Shown here piece after piece: positions 1-10,117 of a DNA stretch of 64,000 bases. Numbering within the stretch: position 1 is the stretch's first letter; every line of letters begins with the position of its first letter. This DNA is from Streptomyces wedmorensis. GTDB taxonomy: Bacteria > Actinomycetota > Actinomycetes > Streptomycetales > Streptomycetaceae. The stretch lies in contig NZ_JNWK01000022.1 in NCBI RefSeq assembly GCF_000716445.1, forward strand, positions 37,913 to 101,912. Reading direction: 5' to 3'. Made by a program: the position numbers and the translations under genes. The notes beneath the pieces were generated by a model that was given only the letters and a program-made list of their open reading frames with translations, ran no database searches and was not told the DNA's origin.

Positions 1-671
1 AGGTTGCCGAGGCCCGCGCGGACCGAGATCCGGGCGCGGAGGGGGAGGACGGCCGACTCGACCTCGGGCGCGCGCTCGGCCGCGGCGGCGACCTGGCCCG
101 CGAGGGAGTTCCACGCCAGGTCGACGGCGGCCCGCAGCCGGCGCTCCGGGGGGAGTCCCGCGAAGACCGGGCCCGCGGAGGCGAGGACCGCCTCGGCCGT
201 GAACACCGCCCACTCGGCGTCGTCCGACGGGCCGAGTCGGAGCGGCTCGGGGGGCTGGTTGAGGGCGATGGGGACGGGGAGGGTCGTCGTCGCGTTCTGC
301 TCCGCGAAGGTGTCGAGTTCGCGGGTGAGGCGGCGGGTCCACTCCGGCATGCGGGCGGCGCGGTGGCGGGCGGCCGGCCATCCTGCGGCGTCGCCCGCGG
401 CGATCCCCAGGAGAAGGCCTTCGACCGCGTCGCGGGTGGGGCGGTGGGGGGTCTCGTGTCGGTGCGGGCTCTCCTGGGGGCCGCCCCATGAGCCGGTGCC
501 GCGGACCGGGGCGGCGGGAGGCGGGCCCTGCGGGGTGCCGAGCAGGGGGCCGGGACCCGGCAACGGGGGCTGTGCCCACCCGTCCCGCCCTGCGGGACGA
601 TTGCCCACAGCGGGGGTGGCGGGGGTGGAGGCGGCGGTGGCCGAGGCGGGGGTCGTCGGGTCTGCGCTCAT
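1..671 (-). CDS. ADP-ribosylglycohydrolase family protein (C-terminus outside window)
   Basis: Reading the minus strand from the ATG at 671 gives an uninterrupted frame that runs off the window edge (about 223 residues visible). The first 75 or so residues are Pro/Ala/Gly-rich linker. A DraG/ARH-like domain then starts with LLLGIAAGDAAGWPAA and includes the acidic PSDDAEWAVF motif expected to bind the metal. The ATG overlaps the stop of the upstream paralogue by 4 nt (ATGA), so the two genes are probably translationally coupled. The family removes ADP-ribose from proteins or small molecules; the substrate here is unknown. The long disordered N-terminus is unusual for the family. Confidence 0.8.
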   Translation of the reverse strand, partial: MSADPTTPASATAASTPATPAVGNRPAGRDGWAQPPLPGPGPLLGTPQGPPPAAPVRGTGSWGGPQESPHRHETPHRPTRDAVEGLLLGIAAGDAAGWPAARHRAARMPEWTRRLTRELDTFAEQNATTTLPVPIALNQPPEPLRLGPSDDAEWAVFTAEAVLASAGPVFAGLPPERRLRAAVDLAWNSLAGQVAAAAERAPEVESAVLPLRARISVRAGLGN

Positions 672-1666
672 CGGGGGTCTGCTTCCGGTGTGAGGAGGTC
701 GGCGATGTCGAGGACGTGGTAGCCGCGCATGGAGGGGAGGCAGCTGCCCGTCACGGGGGCGATGGCGGAGGCCCAGTCGTGCGGGATGGAGCCCAGGCCG
801 CCGGCCGCGCCGGCGAGGGCGCCGGCCACGGCGGCCGTGGTGTCGGCGTCGCGGCCCATGTTGACGGCGGTGAGGACGGCCGTGCGGAAGTCGCCGCGGG
901 CGGCGGCGAAGGCGCCGAAGGCGAGGCCGACGGCCTCGGGGGCGAGGTCCGTCCAGGGGTAGCCGCCGATGACGACGGCGGAGCGGACCTGGCGTTCGCG
1001 GGTGAGGGGGTCGGGCTGGACGCGCTGGGCGGCGACGACCGCCCGGCGCAGGGAGCGGGCGGTCCAGGAGTCCATCGGGACGACGGAGAGGGCGGCGGCG
1101 ATGACGGAGGTGACCCCCGCACCGCCCATCGCCGCGGCGACGCCCGCCGCGACCGCCTGGCCGCCGTAGATGCCCTCGCCGTCGTGGCTGACGCTGCCGT
1201 CGATGGCGACGAGGCGGGCGGCCTCCGCCGGGCGGCCGGCGGCGAAGACGCCGAAGGGCGCGGCGCGCATGGCGAGTCCGTCGCTCCAGGCGTGCCGGTG
1301 CTGGGCGGAGATGGGGGCGGCGAGGCCACGGCGGAGGTTCTCCAGGGTGCCGCGTTCGGAGAAGCCGGCGCCGCGGAAGGGGCCTTCGTCGAGGTCGGCG
1401 ATCCAGTGGTGCCAGGCCCGTTCGACGTGGTGGACGGTGAGGGCCGAGCCGTGGCGGGCGAGGAGGAGCGCGGAGAAGATCGCGTACTCGGTGTCGTCGG
1501 TGCCGGCCGGGCTCTCCGTGACGAATCCTTCGATGCGGCCCCAGCGGCGGCGGATCTCGGAGGGGCGCATGTTCTCGGCGGGAGCGCCGAGCGCGTCGCC
1601 GACGGCGAGGCCGAGGAGCGCCCCCCTCGCCCGTTCGCGCGTGTCGCCTGCCGTGGTGGTCACCAT
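668..1666 (-). CDS. ADP-ribosylglycohydrolase (DraG/ARH family)
   Basis: This 332-aa protein has the full DraG/ARH fold signature. GDALGAPAE lies near residue 25, TDDTEYA near residue 56, and the C-terminal metal motif GRDADTTAAVAGALAGA near residue 270. These Asp residues coordinate the dinuclear metal in the family, which hydrolyses ADP-ribosyl bonds. No signal peptide is visible, so it is probably cytoplasmic. It is the first gene of a coupled pair with a second, N-terminally extended paralogue. It is transcribed away from the VIT transporter across a 253-nt gap. Substrate specificity (protein, dinitrogenase reductase or nucleotide) cannot be told from sequence. Confidence 0.9.
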   Translation of the reverse strand: MVTTTAGDTRERARGALLGLAVGDALGAPAENMRPSEIRRRWGRIEGFVTESPAGTDDTEYAIFSALLLARHGSALTVHHVERAWHHWIADLDEGPFRGAGFSERGTLENLRRGLAAPISAQHRHAWSDGLAMRAAPFGVFAAGRPAEAARLVAIDGSVSHDGEGIYGGQAVAAGVAAAMGGAGVTSVIAAALSVVPMDSWTARSLRRAVVAAQRVQPDPLTRERQVRSAVVIGGYPWTDLAPEAVGLAFGAFAAARGDFRTAVLTAVNMGRDADTTAAVAGALAGAAGGLGSIPHDWASAIAPVTGSCLPSMRGYHVLDIADLLTPEADPR

Positions 1667-1796
1667 CTCGCGGCCCCTTCCTCGGGTGGGGCGCGCGGTC
1701 GGCGCCCCGATGCCTGCATCTGTGCCACCGCGGGCCGCGAACTCGCCGAAGAAACGTCTCTGTCACCCGGCTGACACCTCGCCAGAATCCGGTCCG

Positions 1797-1815
1797 TCAG
1801 GTGAGGGAGGCCTTA
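1797..1815. promoter_or_regulatory. Candidate iron box (DmdR1/IdeR type) upstream of the VIT transporter
   Basis: The 19 nt from 1797 match the actinobacterial iron-box consensus at about 12 of 19 positions. The left arm AGGTGAG and the right CCT are intact, while the centre is poor. It lies about 105 nt upstream of the VIT start. Iron control would make sense for an iron/manganese transporter, but the match is partial. Confidence 0.3.
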
Positions 1816-1919
1816 GTAAGTACGGCCTGCCTTGCTGGCGGACCCCTTACATCGGGCGTATTTTCGAGGGTGTTGGGGGCGGCGGGTGCATCCCGGCCCG
1901 CCGGAACGAGGGGAGAGTC

Positions 1920-2648
1920 ATGTCCATCATCGAAGCTCAGGCGCCACTGCACGAGGCCCACCGCGACAACCACACCCACCGTGACGTGAACGGCGGTTGG
2001 CTGCGGCCGGCGGTGTTCGGCGCGATGGACGGACTCGTCTCCAACCTCGCCCTGATGACCGGTGTCGCGGGCGGTTCGGTCTCCTCGCAGACCCTCGTCA
2101 TCACCGGCCTCGCCGGCCTCGCGGCCGGCGCCTTCTCGATGGCCGCCGGCGAGTACACCTCCGTCGCCTCGCAGCGCGAACTCGTCCAGGCGGAACTGGA
2201 CGTCGAGCGTCGGCAGTTGCGCAAGCATCCGATCGACGAGATGGAGGAGCTCGCCGCGCTCTACGTGTCGCGCGGCGTCGAGCCGGCGCTCGCCCGCGAG
2301 GTCGCGATGCAGCTGTCGAGGGACCCCGAGCAGGCGCTGGAGATCCACGCCCGCGAGGAGCTCGGCATCGACCCGGACGACCTGCCGTCGCCGATGGTCG
2401 CCGCGGTCTCGTCCTTCGGTTCCTTCGCGCTCGGCGCGTTGCTTCCCGTGCTGCCGTACCTGCTCGGCGCCACCGCGCTCTGGCCGGCCGTGCTGCTCGC
2501 GCTCCTCGGCCTCTTCGCCTGCGGTGCCCTGGTGGCGCGGGTGACCGCCCGCGGCTGGTTCTTCAGCGGGATGCGCCAGCTCCTCCTGGGCGGCGCCGCC
2601 GCGGCCGTCACGTACGGGCTCGGCATGCTCTTCGGGGCGGCCTTGTAG
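1920..2648 (+). CDS. VIT1/CCC1-family iron/manganese transporter
   Basis: This 242-aa membrane protein belongs to the VIT1/CCC1 family, which exports or sequesters Fe2+/Mn2+. The first membrane hairpin (about residues 22-68) carries the family motif FGAMDGLVSNLALMTG and ends with AAGEYTSVASQRE. A Glu-rich cytoplasmic metal-binding region follows (residues 85-145, including EMEEL, REVAMQL and HAREELG). Three further membrane helices end the protein. The ATG at 1920 was chosen over the longer upstream frame because it has a GAGGGGAGA ribosome site and starts at the conserved region. A strong terminator follows at 2707. Confidence 0.92.
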   Translation: MSIIEAQAPLHEAHRDNHTHRDVNGGWLRPAVFGAMDGLVSNLALMTGVAGGSVSSQTLVITGLAGLAAGAFSMAAGEYTSVASQRELVQAELDVERRQLRKHPIDEMEELAALYVSRGVEPALAREVAMQLSRDPEQALEIHAREELGIDPDDLPSPMVAAVSSFGSFALGALLPVLPYLLGATALWPAVLLALLGLFACGALVARVTARGWFFSGMRQLLLGGAAAAVTYGLGMLFGAAL

Positions 2649-2706
2649 CGCCGTGCGCCCGCGCCGGTGCGGATTCCGCGGCGGCGCGGATTTCGTACCC
2701 GTACGG

Positions 2707-2744
2707 AAGACCGAGAGGCCCCTGAAGGGGCCTTTCGGTCTTTT
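2707..2744 (+). terminator. Rho-independent terminator after the VIT gene
   Basis: The arms AAGACCGAGAGGCCCC and GGGGCCTTTCGGTCTT flank a TGAA loop, with one G-T wobble, and a short T-run follows. It lies 58 nt after the VIT stop codon. Confidence 0.85.
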
Positions 2745-3190
2745 CGGGGCGACTTTTCCGGACGTACGGGGTGAATCGGCTGTGACGTATCTCCCTGGTC
2801 CGATCCGCCGCAGCGATGAGACACTATGCGGGGCGCCACATATATAGCCGGTTACTCGGCGGTTTCGAACCCGTGACCAACGGGAATGAGGCATGAGCGT
2901 CGTGGGGCAATGAGGCCCCCTTCGAGCGGGCGACGATGCCCGCCCAGTGACGGACCGCCGGAGCCCCGGAGATCCTCCGACTCCTTCGATCCGTCCCCGC
3001 GGGGCAGCCTCTGTCCTCGCACCTCACAAGGTGAACCCACACCACCGCTCCGTATCGGCGGTGTCCGCATGCTGGAATGAGCTATCCACTTCGCGAGAAG
3101 CCAGCCATCATGTAACCTGCACGAAATTTCGCGGAGGGCCAACGTCGTCCCTCGGCATCTGCATATGCCACGACGACGACGGGAGAGCCG
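2745..3190 (+). promoter_or_regulatory. Gene-free leader/promoter region of gltBD
   Basis: About 450 nt separate the VIT terminator from gltB, and no convincing ORF or intact RNA gene was found here. A small hairpin (CACCGC at 3043, GCGGTG at 3058) and a GlnR-like motif at 3112 lie close to the gene. The length suggests a regulated leader, but no known riboswitch class was recognised. Confidence 0.4.
3112..3127 (+). promoter_or_regulatory. GlnR-like half site upstream of gltB
   Basis: GTAAC-N6-GAAAT at 3112-3127 matches the GTnAC-N6-GAAAC consensus of the nitrogen regulator GlnR at all but one base. It lies about 64 nt before the gltB start. Only one half-box pair is visible, whereas strong GlnR sites usually have two, so this is a candidate only. 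Confidence 0.3.
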
Positions 3191-6100
3191 ATGCGTTCCG
3201 ACGCCTGGTCGCCCATGGACGGTCGCCCCGCTCAGCAGGGGATGTACGACCCCCGTAACGAACACGACGCCTGTGGTGTCGGGTTCGTGGCCACCCTCAC
3301 CGGTGTAGCCAGCCACGCGCTGGTCGAGCAGGCGCTGACCGTACTGCGCAACCTCGAGCACCGCGGCGCCACCGGCTCCGAGCCCGACTCCGGTGACGGC
3401 GCCGGCATCCTGTTCCAGGTCCCGGACGCCTTCCTCCGCGAGGTCGCCGGATTCGAGCTCCCCGAGGCCGGCGCGTACGCCGTCGGCATCGCCTTCCTCC
3501 CCGAGGACGGCACCGACGAGACCGTCGCCAAGATCGAGACGATCGCCGCCGAAGAGGGCCTGACCGTCCTCGGCTGGCGCGAGGTCCCCGTCGCCCCCGA
3601 GCTGCTCGGCGCCTCCGCCCGCGCCACCATGCCGGTCTTCCGCCAGCTCTTCGTCGCCGCCGGCGAGAACACGGGCATCGCGCTGGACCGCAAGGCGTTC
3701 GTCCTGCGCAAGCGCGCCGAGCGCGAGGCCGCGACCTACTTCCCGTCGCTCTCCGCCCGCACCATCGTCTACAAGGGCATGCTGACCACCGGCCAGCTGG
3801 AGCCCTTCTTCCCGGACCTGTCGGACCGCCGCTGCGCCACCGCCGTGGCCCTGGTCCACTCCCGGTTCTCCACCAACACCTTCCCGAGCTGGCCGCTGGC
3901 CCACCCGTACCGCTTCGTCGCCCACAACGGTGAGATCAACACCGTCAAGGGCAACCGGAACTGGATGACCGCCCGTGAGGCCCAGCTCGAGTCCACCGCC
4001 TTCGGCGAGGGCTCGCTGGAGCGGATCTTCCCGATCTGCACCCCGGACGCCTCCGACTCGGCCTCCTTCGACGAGGTCCTGGAGCTGCTCCACCTCGGCG
4101 GCCGCTCGCTGCCGCACGCCGTCCTGATGATGGTCCCGGAGGCGTGGGAGAACCACGAGACCATGGACCCGGACCGCCGCGCCTTCTACCAGTACCACTC
4201 CACGCTGATGGAGCCCTGGGACGGCCCGGCCTGCGTCACCTTCACCGACGGCGTCCAGGTCGGCGCGGTCCTCGACCGCAACGGCCTGCGCCCCGGCCGC
4301 TACTGGGTCACCGACGAGGGCCTCGTCGTCCTCTCCTCCGAGGTCGGCGTCCTCGACATCGACCCCGCCAAGGTCGTCCGCAAGGGCCGCCTCCAGCCCG
4401 GCAAGATGTTCCTCGTCGACACCGCCGAGCACCGCATCGTCGAGGACGACGAGATCAAGGCCGCCCTCGCCGCCGAGCACCCCTACGCGGAGTGGCTGGA
4501 GACCGGCGAGATCGAGCTCTCCGACCTCCCCGAGCGCGAGCACATCGTGCACACCCACGCCTCGGTCACCCGCCGCCAGCAGACCTTCGGCTACACCGAG
4601 GAAGAGCTCCGCGTCATCCTCGCGCCGATGGCCCGCACCGCCGGCGAGCCGCTCGGCTCCATGGGCACGGACTCGCCGATCGCGGCCCTGTCCGCCCGCC
4701 CGCGGCTGCTCTTCGACTACTTCACGCAGCTGTTCGCGCAGGTCACGAACCCGCCGCTGGACGCCATCCGTGAAGAGCTGGTGACGAGCCTCCACTCCTC
4801 CCTCGGCCCCGGCAGCAACCTGCTCGAGCCCACCGCCTCGTCGTGCCGCAGCGTCACCCTGCCCTTCCCGGTGATCGACAACGACGAGCTGGCCAAGCTC
4901 ATCCACATCAACGCCGACGGCGACATGCCCGGCATGAAGGCCGCGACCCTCTCCGGCCTCTACCGGGTCTCCGGCGGCGGCGACGCCCTCGCCGCCCGCA
5001 TCGAGGCCATCTGCGCCGAGGCCGACACCGCCATCGAGGGCGGCGCCCGCCTGATCGTGCTCTCCGACCGGCACTCCGACGCCGAGCACGCGCCGATCCC
5101 CTCGCTGCTGCTCACCGCGGCCGTCCACCACCACCTCATCCGCACCAAGCAGCGCACCAAGGTGGGTCTGCTCGTCGAGGCCGGCGATGTCCGCGAGGTC
5201 CACCACGTCGCCCTGCTCATCGGCTACGGCGCCGCGGCGGTCAACCCGTACCTCGCCATGGAGTCCGTCGAGGACCTGGTCCGCGCCGGCACCTTCATCG
5301 AGGGCCTGGAGCCCGAGCAGGCCATCCGGAACCTGATCTACGCGCTCGGCAAGGGCGTCCTCAAGGTCATGTCCAAGATGGGCATCTCCACCGTCGCCTC
5401 CTACCGCGGCGCCCAGGTCTTCGAGGCCGTCGGCCTCGACGCGACCTTCGTCGCCACGTACTTCAACGGCACGGCCACCAAGATCGGCGGCGCCGGTCTC
5501 GACGTCGTCGCCAAGGAGGTCGCCGCCCGCCACGCCAAGGCGTACCCCGTCTCCGGCGTCCCCTCCGCGCACCGCGCACTGGAGATCGGCGGCGAGTACC
5601 AGTGGCGCCGCGAGGGCGAGCCGCACCTGTTCGACCCGGAGACGGTCTTCCGCCTCCAGCACGCCACGCGCACCAAGCGGTACGACATCTTCAAGAAGTA
5701 CACGGAGCGGGTGAACGAGCAGTCCGAGCGCCTCATGACGCTCCGCGGCCTCTTCGGCTTCACCTCGGACCGCCCCTCCATCCCCCTCGACGAGGTCGAG
5801 CCGGCCTCCGAGATCGTCAAGCGCTTCTCCACCGGCGCCATGTCGTACGGCTCCATCTCCCGCGAGGCGCACGAGACCCTCGCCATCGCCATGAACCAGC
5901 TGGGCGCCAAGTCCAACACCGGTGAGGGCGGCGAGGACCCGGACCGCCTGTACGACCCGGCGCGCCGCTCCGCGATCAAGCAGGTCGCCTCCGGCCGCTT
6001 CGGCGTCACCAGCGAGTACCTGGTCAACGCCGACGACATCCAGATCAAGATGGCCCAGGGAGCCAAGCCCGGCGAGGGCGGCCAGCTGCCCGGCCACAAG

Positions 6101-7750
6101 GTCTACCCGTGGGTCGCCAAGACGCGTCACTCGACGCCCGGCGTCGGCCTCATCTCGCCGCCGCCGCACCACGACATCTACTCCATCGAGGACCTGGCTC
6201 AGCTGATCCACGACCTCAAGAACGCCAACCCGGTCGCCCGCATCCACGTGAAGCTGGTGTCCGAGGTCGGCGTCGGCACGGTCGCCGCCGGTGTCTCCAA
6301 GGCCCACGCGGACGTCGTCCTCATCTCCGGCCACGACGGCGGAACGGGCGCCTCCCCGCTGACCTCGCTCAAGCACGCGGGCGGCCCCTGGGAGCTCGGC
6401 CTCGCCGAGACCCAGCAGACGCTGCTGCTCAACGGCCTGCGCGACCGGATCGTCGTCCAGACCGACGGCCAGCTCAAGACCGGCCGCGACGTGATCATCG
6501 CCGCGCTCCTCGGCGCCGAGGAGTTCGGTTTCGCGACCGCGCCGCTCGTCGTCTCCGGCTGCGTCATGATGCGCGTCTGCCACCTGGACACCTGCCCGGT
6601 CGGCATCGCCACCCAGAACCCGGCGCTCCGCGACCGGTTCTCCGGCAAGGCCGAGTACGTCGTCAACTTCTTCGAGTTCATCGCCGAGGAGGTCCGCGAG
6701 CTCCTCGCCGAGCTGGGCTTCCGCACGATCGAAGAGGCCGTCGGCCACGCCGAGCTGCTCGACACCAGCCGCGCCGTCACCCACTGGAAGGCGCAGGGGC
6801 TCGACCTGGAGCCGCTCTTCTACGTGCCGGAGCTGCCCGAGGGCGCGGTCCGCCACGCCCTGATCGAGCAGGACCACGGCCTGGAGAAGGCCCTCGACAA
6901 CGAGCTGATCCAGCTCGCCGCCGAGGCCCTGAACGCGGCCACCGCCGAAGAGGCCCAGCCGGTCCGCGCCCAGGTCGCGATCCGCAACATCAACCGCACG
7001 GTCGGCACCATGCTCGGCCACCAGGTCACGAAGAAGTTCGGTGGCGCCGGCCTCCCGGCCGACACCATCGACATCACCTTCACCGGCTCCGCCGGCCAGT
7101 CCTTCGGCGCCTTCCTGCCGAGCGGTGTCACCCTCCGCCTGGAGGGCGACGCCAACGACTACGTCGGCAAGGGCCTCTCCGGCGGCCGCGTGATCGTCCG
7201 CCCGGACCGCGGCGCCGACCACCTGGCCGAGTACTCGACCATCGCGGGCAACACCATCGGATACGGCGCGACCGGCGGCGAGCTCTTCCTCCGCGGCCGC
7301 ACCGGCGAGCGCTTCTGCGTCCGCAACTCCGGCGCCCTCGTCGTCTCGGAGGGCGTGGGCGACCACGGCTGCGAGTACATGACCGGCGGCCAGGCCGTCG
7401 TCCTCGGCGAGACCGGCCGCAACTTCGCGGCCGGCATGTCGGGCGGTGTCGCCTACGTCGTCGACCTCGACCGGGACAACGTCAACTCCGGCAACCTGGA
7501 GGCGATCGAGGCCCTGTCGGACACCGACAAGACCTGGCTGCACGACGTCGTGCGCCGCCACTTCGAGGAGACCGGCTCCACGGTCGCCGAGAAGCTCCTC
7601 GCCGACTGGGACGCCGCGGCGGCCCGGTTCAGCAAGATCATCCCCACCACGTACAAGGCAGTGCTCGCCGCCAAGGACGCCGCTGAGCTCGCCGGTCTCT
7701 CCGAGACCGAGACCACCGAGAAGATGATGGAGGCGGCGACCAATGGCTGA
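3191..7750 (+). CDS. gltB: Glutamate synthase large subunit
   Basis: This 1519-aa protein has the full length and domain order of the bacterial large subunit. A class II glutaminase domain comes first. Its expected nucleophile is Cys28 ([10 protein letters not shown]), so a 27-residue propeptide would be removed. A central domain and the FMN-binding synthase domain follow, with the 3Fe-4S cysteine cluster near residue 1125 ([16 protein letters not shown]), then the GXGXG beta-helix domain. It transfers the glutamine amide to 2-oxoglutarate. GGGAGAGCCG precedes the ATG. The stop overlaps the gltD start by 8 nt, indicating coupled subunit synthesis. Confidence 0.98.
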   Translation: MRSDAWSPMDGRPAQQGMYDPRNEHDACGVGFVATLTGVASHALVEQALTVLRNLEHRGATGSEPDSGDGAGILFQVPDAFLREVAGFELPEAGAYAVGIAFLPEDGTDETVAKIETIAAEEGLTVLGWREVPVAPELLGASARATMPVFRQLFVAAGENTGIALDRKAFVLRKRAEREAATYFPSLSARTIVYKGMLTTGQLEPFFPDLSDRRCATAVALVHSRFSTNTFPSWPLAHPYRFVAHNGEINTVKGNRNWMTAREAQLESTAFGEGSLERIFPICTPDASDSASFDEVLELLHLGGRSLPHAVLMMVPEAWENHETMDPDRRAFYQYHSTLMEPWDGPACVTFTDGVQVGAVLDRNGLRPGRYWVTDEGLVVLSSEVGVLDIDPAKVVRKGRLQPGKMFLVDTAEHRIVEDDEIKAALAAEHPYAEWLETGEIELSDLPEREHIVHTHASVTRRQQTFGYTEEELRVILAPMARTAGEPLGSMGTDSPIAALSARPRLLFDYFTQLFAQVTNPPLDAIREELVTSLHSSLGPGSNLLEPTASSCRSVTLPFPVIDNDELAKLIHINADGDMPGMKAATLSGLYRVSGGGDALAARIEAICAEADTAIEGGARLIVLSDRHSDAEHAPIPSLLLTAAVHHHLIRTKQRTKVGLLVEAGDVREVHHVALLIGYGAAAVNPYLAMESVEDLVRAGTFIEGLEPEQAIRNLIYALGKGVLKVMSKMGISTVASYRGAQVFEAVGLDATFVATYFNGTATKIGGAGLDVVAKEVAARHAKAYPVSGVPSAHRALEIGGEYQWRREGEPHLFDPETVFRLQHATRTKRYDIFKKYTERVNEQSERLMTLRGLFGFTSDRPSIPLDEVEPASEIVKRFSTGAMSYGSISREAHETLAIAMNQLGAKSNTGEGGEDPDRLYDPARRSAIKQVASGRFGVTSEYLVNADDIQIKMAQGAKPGEGGQLPGHKVYPWVAKTRHSTPGVGLISPPPHHDIYSIEDLAQLIHDLKNANPVARIHVKLVSEVGVGTVAAGVSKAHADVVLISGHDGGTGASPLTSLKHAGGPWELGLAETQQTLLLNGLRDRIVVQTDGQLKTGRDVIIAALLGAEEFGFATAPLVVSGCVMMRVCHLDTCPVGIATQNPALRDRFSGKAEYVVNFFEFIAEEVRELLAELGFRTIEEAVGHAELLDTSRAVTHWKAQGLDLEPLFYVPELPEGAVRHALIEQDHGLEKALDNELIQLAAEALNAATAEEAQPVRAQVAIRNINRTVGTMLGHQVTKKFGGAGLPADTIDITFTGSAGQSFGAFLPSGVTLRLEGDANDYVGKGLSGGRVIVRPDRGADHLAEYSTIAGNTIGYGATGGELFLRGRTGERFCVRNSGALVVSEGVGDHGCEYMTGGQAVVLGETGRNFAAGMSGGVAYVVDLDRDNVNSGNLEAIEALSDTDKTWLHDVVRRHFEETGSTVAEKLLADWDAAAARFSKIIPTTYKAVLAAKDAAELAGLSETETTEKMMEAATNG

Positions 7751-9203
7751 CCCCAAGGGCTTCCTGACCACCGGGCGCGAAGTCGCCGAGACCCGTCCGG
7801 TGGGCGAGCGCGTCAGGGACTGGAACGAGGTCTACGTCCCCGGCTCCCTGCTGCCGATCATCAGCAAGCAGGCCGGCCGCTGCATGGACTGCGGCATCCC
7901 GTTCTGCCACAACGGCTGTCCCCTCGGGAACCTCATCCCCGAGTGGAACGACTTCGCCTACCGCGAGGACTGGTCGGCGGCGCAGGAGCGCCTGCACGCC
8001 ACCAACAACTTCCCGGAGTTCACCGGCCGCCTGTGCCCGGCTCCGTGCGAGTCGGCGTGCGTGCTCGGCATCAACCAGCCGGCCGTCACCATCAAGAACG
8101 TCGAAGTCTCCATCATCGACAAGGCCTGGGACGCCAACGACGTCAAGCCGCAGGCGCCCGACCGCCTCTCCGGCAAGACCGTCGCCGTCATCGGCTCCGG
8201 CCCGGCCGGTCTCGCCGCCGCCCAGCAGCTGACCCGGGCCGGCCACACCGTCGCCGTCTACGAGCGCGCGGACCGCATCGGAGGCCTCCTCCGGTACGGC
8301 ATCCCCGAGTTCAAGATGGAGAAGCGGCACATCAACCGCCGCATCGAGCAGATGCGCGCGGAGGGCACCAAGTTCCGCACCGGCGTCGAGATCGGCCGCG
8401 ACATGCCGGCCACGGCGCTCCGCAACCGGTACGACGCGGTCGTCATCGCCGCCGGCGCCACCACCGCCCGCGACCTGCCCGTCCCGGGCCGCGAGCTGGG
8501 CGGCATCCACCAGGCGATGGAGTACCTGCCGCTCGCCAACAAGGTCGTCGAAGGCGACTTCGTGGCCCCGCCGATCACCGCCGAGGGCAAGCACGTCGTC
8601 GTCATCGGCGGCGGCGACACCGGCGCCGACTGCGTCGGCACGGCACACCGCCAGGGCGCGGCCTCGGTCACGCAGCTGGAGATCATGCCCAAGCCGGGCG
8701 AGGAGCGGAACGCCGGCCAGCCCTGGCCGACCTTCCCCATGCTCTACAAGGTCACCTCCGCGCACGAGGAGGGCGGCGAGCGGGTCTACTCCGTCTCCAC
8801 CACCCACTTCGAGGGCGACGAGGACGGCAACGTCCAGTTCCTCCACCTCATCGAGGTCGAGTTCGTCGACGGCAAGCTGACCCAGAAGCCGGGCACGGAG
8901 CGCAGGATCCCCGCCCAGCTGGTCACGCTCGCGATGGGCTTCACCGGCACGGACGTGGAGAACGGCCTCGTCTCCCAGTTTGGTCTGGACCTCGACGAGC
9001 GGGGTAACATCGCACGTGACGCGGACTTCGCCACCAACGTCGATGGCGTCTTCGTCGCCGGCGACGCCGGCCGTGGCCAGTCCCTCATCGTCTGGGCCAT
9101 CGCCGAGGGCCGCTCCGCCGCCCGTGGCGTGGACCGCTACCTGACCGGAGCCAGCTCCCTGCCGGCCCCGATCCGCCCGACGGACCGTTCCCTGATGGTC
9201 TGA
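7743..9203 (+). CDS. gltD: Glutamate synthase small subunit
   Basis: This 486-aa protein is the reductase subunit that feeds NADPH electrons through FAD and iron-sulfur clusters to GltB. The N-terminal ferredoxin-like region carries the cysteine sets [13 protein letters not shown] and [10 protein letters not shown]. The FAD-binding motif [15 protein letters not shown] is near residue 150, and the NAD(P)H motif [12 protein letters not shown] is near residue 285. The length is normal for the family. It overlaps gltB by 8 nt and is the last gene of the operon. Confidence 0.97.
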   Translation: MADPKGFLTTGREVAETRPVGERVRDWNEVYVPGSLLPIISKQAGRCMDCGIPFCHNGCPLGNLIPEWNDFAYREDWSAAQERLHATNNFPEFTGRLCPAPCESACVLGINQPAVTIKNVEVSIIDKAWDANDVKPQAPDRLSGKTVAVIGSGPAGLAAAQQLTRAGHTVAVYERADRIGGLLRYGIPEFKMEKRHINRRIEQMRAEGTKFRTGVEIGRDMPATALRNRYDAVVIAAGATTARDLPVPGRELGGIHQAMEYLPLANKVVEGDFVAPPITAEGKHVVVIGGGDTGADCVGTAHRQGAASVTQLEIMPKPGEERNAGQPWPTFPMLYKVTSAHEEGGERVYSVSTTHFEGDEDGNVQFLHLIEVEFVDGKLTQKPGTERRIPAQLVTLAMGFTGTDVENGLVSQFGLDLDERGNIARDADFATNVDGVFVAGDAGRGQSLIVWAIAEGRSAARGVDRYLTGASSLPAPIRPTDRSLMV

Positions 9204-9248
9204 TCCGACCGGATCACCCCCCAACACGTCCCGTACAACGACGTACGG
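9201..9248. terminator. Weak hairpins between gltD and the convergent conflict operon
   Basis: Two short inverted repeats follow the gltD stop: TGATCC/GGATCA at 9201-9216 and CCGTAC/GTACGG at 9231-9248. There is no T-run, so the terminator role is uncertain. Confidence 0.35.
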
Positions 9249-9344
9249 AACTGAGCGCGGCGCCCCCCGAATGTCCCCGACCGGACGACTGGGAGGGCGC
9301 CGATGCGCGTTCCGGCACCGGGCGCGCACCCCCGCGGGCCCTCC

Positions 9345-9797
9345 CTAGCTCTTCCCTGGCCAGATCCACGTGATCAGCGAGGCCGCCGACACCGCAAGCA
9401 CCCCGACCAGGCCCATCCACCGCGCCCACCCCGTCATCCGGCGCACGGCCCCGGCCCGCCGCTTCTCGTACCGCAGCAGATCCTCCGCCCCCGACCGCAG
9501 CTTCCGGCCCGGTCGCTCGTGCACCGCCGACACCATCAGCCACGACGCCAGCACGAGCACCAGGAACGCCCCGGCGAGCAGCCCGATCACCCACCACCGC
9601 GGCCCGGTGGTCATCTTGCTCAGGTTCTCCTGCCCCTTCAGCACGAAGACGACCGTCAGCAGCCCCGTCAGCGTCGTCAGGAAGTTCCGGTACCCCTCCG
9701 CCTGCGCGAGCGCCGCCCTCAACTGCTCCTCCGGCTTCGCCATCGCCAGGACGCGCTCATCGGCCTCCCGCAACTCCGCGGGCGTGAACTCGCTCAC
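9345..9797 (-). CDS. Small three-helix membrane protein, last gene of the caspase-Hsp90 operon
   Basis: This 150-aa protein matches no family I recognise. A charged N-terminal helix (AELREADERVLAMAKPEEQ) is followed by three predicted membrane segments, around residues 37-55, 68-92 and 125-148. A basic cytoplasmic loop (RPGRKLR...RYEKRRAGAVRR) lies before the last one. The GTG start at 9797 shares GTGA with the stop of the upstream 107-aa gene, so I chose it over the longer upstream frame. By position it could be a membrane effector or anchor for the caspase-Hsp90 protein. That role is inference from context only. Confidence 0.75.
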   Translation of the reverse strand: MSEFTPAELREADERVLAMAKPEEQLRAALAQAEGYRNFLTTLTGLLTVVFVLKGQENLSKMTTGPRWWVIGLLAGAFLVLVLASWLMVSAVHERPGRKLRSGAEDLLRYEKRRAGAVRRMTGWARWMGLVGVLAVSAASLITWIWPGKS

Positions 9798-10117
9798 CGC
9801 GCGGCCCCCCGAGGCGGTGCGATCCAGAACGACGCCCCGCACCCCTGCTCGACCCCCGCCGGCCGGTCCACATGCCACGTCGTACACGCACACCGCGCGT
9901 ACCTCGGCACCCCGCCGTCCCCCGACGGCCCCCGCGACGACCCCGGCCCCTTCGTCACGTACTGCACGTCCTCCCACACCCGCACCGTCACACACCGGCA
10001 CTCCGGGCACTCACCCGACGCCTCCACCCGGCCCCCTCCCCTCGACTCCCACAGGAACGTGGTGACGGGCGAGGTCAACGGCCGGTCCGTGACGCGGTAG
10101 GGAACGGTCGAACTCAT
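9794..10117 (-). CDS. Cys-rich 107-aa protein of the caspase-Hsp90 operon
   Basis: No known family was recognised. The ATG at 10117 overlaps the stop of the caspase-Hsp90 gene by 4 nt (ATGA), and its own stop overlaps the next start by 4 nt (GTGA). The protein has cysteines at about residues 37, 40, 42, 76, 78 and 93 (CPECRC, CAC, GCGASFW) plus His82. That spacing suggests a zinc-ribbon-like or treble-clef-like fold. It is soluble, with no signal peptide. It may be an adaptor between the large ATPase/caspase and the membrane protein, but this is inference from gene order. Confidence 0.75.
   Translation of the reverse strand: MSSTVPYRVTDRPLTSPVTTFLWESRGGGRVEASGECPECRCVTVRVWEDVQYVTKGPGSSRGPSGDGGVPRYARCACTTWHVDRPAGVEQGCGASFWIAPPRGAAR

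Noticed and set aside
2850..2885. GGTTTCGAACC sequence resembling a tRNA T-arm
   Set aside because: No matching acceptor, D or anticodon stems could be folded on either strand.
2852..7771. Open frame of 1639 codons on the minus strand across gltB
   Set aside because: It is the antisense shadow of gltB. Its composition is Gly/Asp/Ala/Val/Glu-biased with no domain, as expected from high-GC codon structure.
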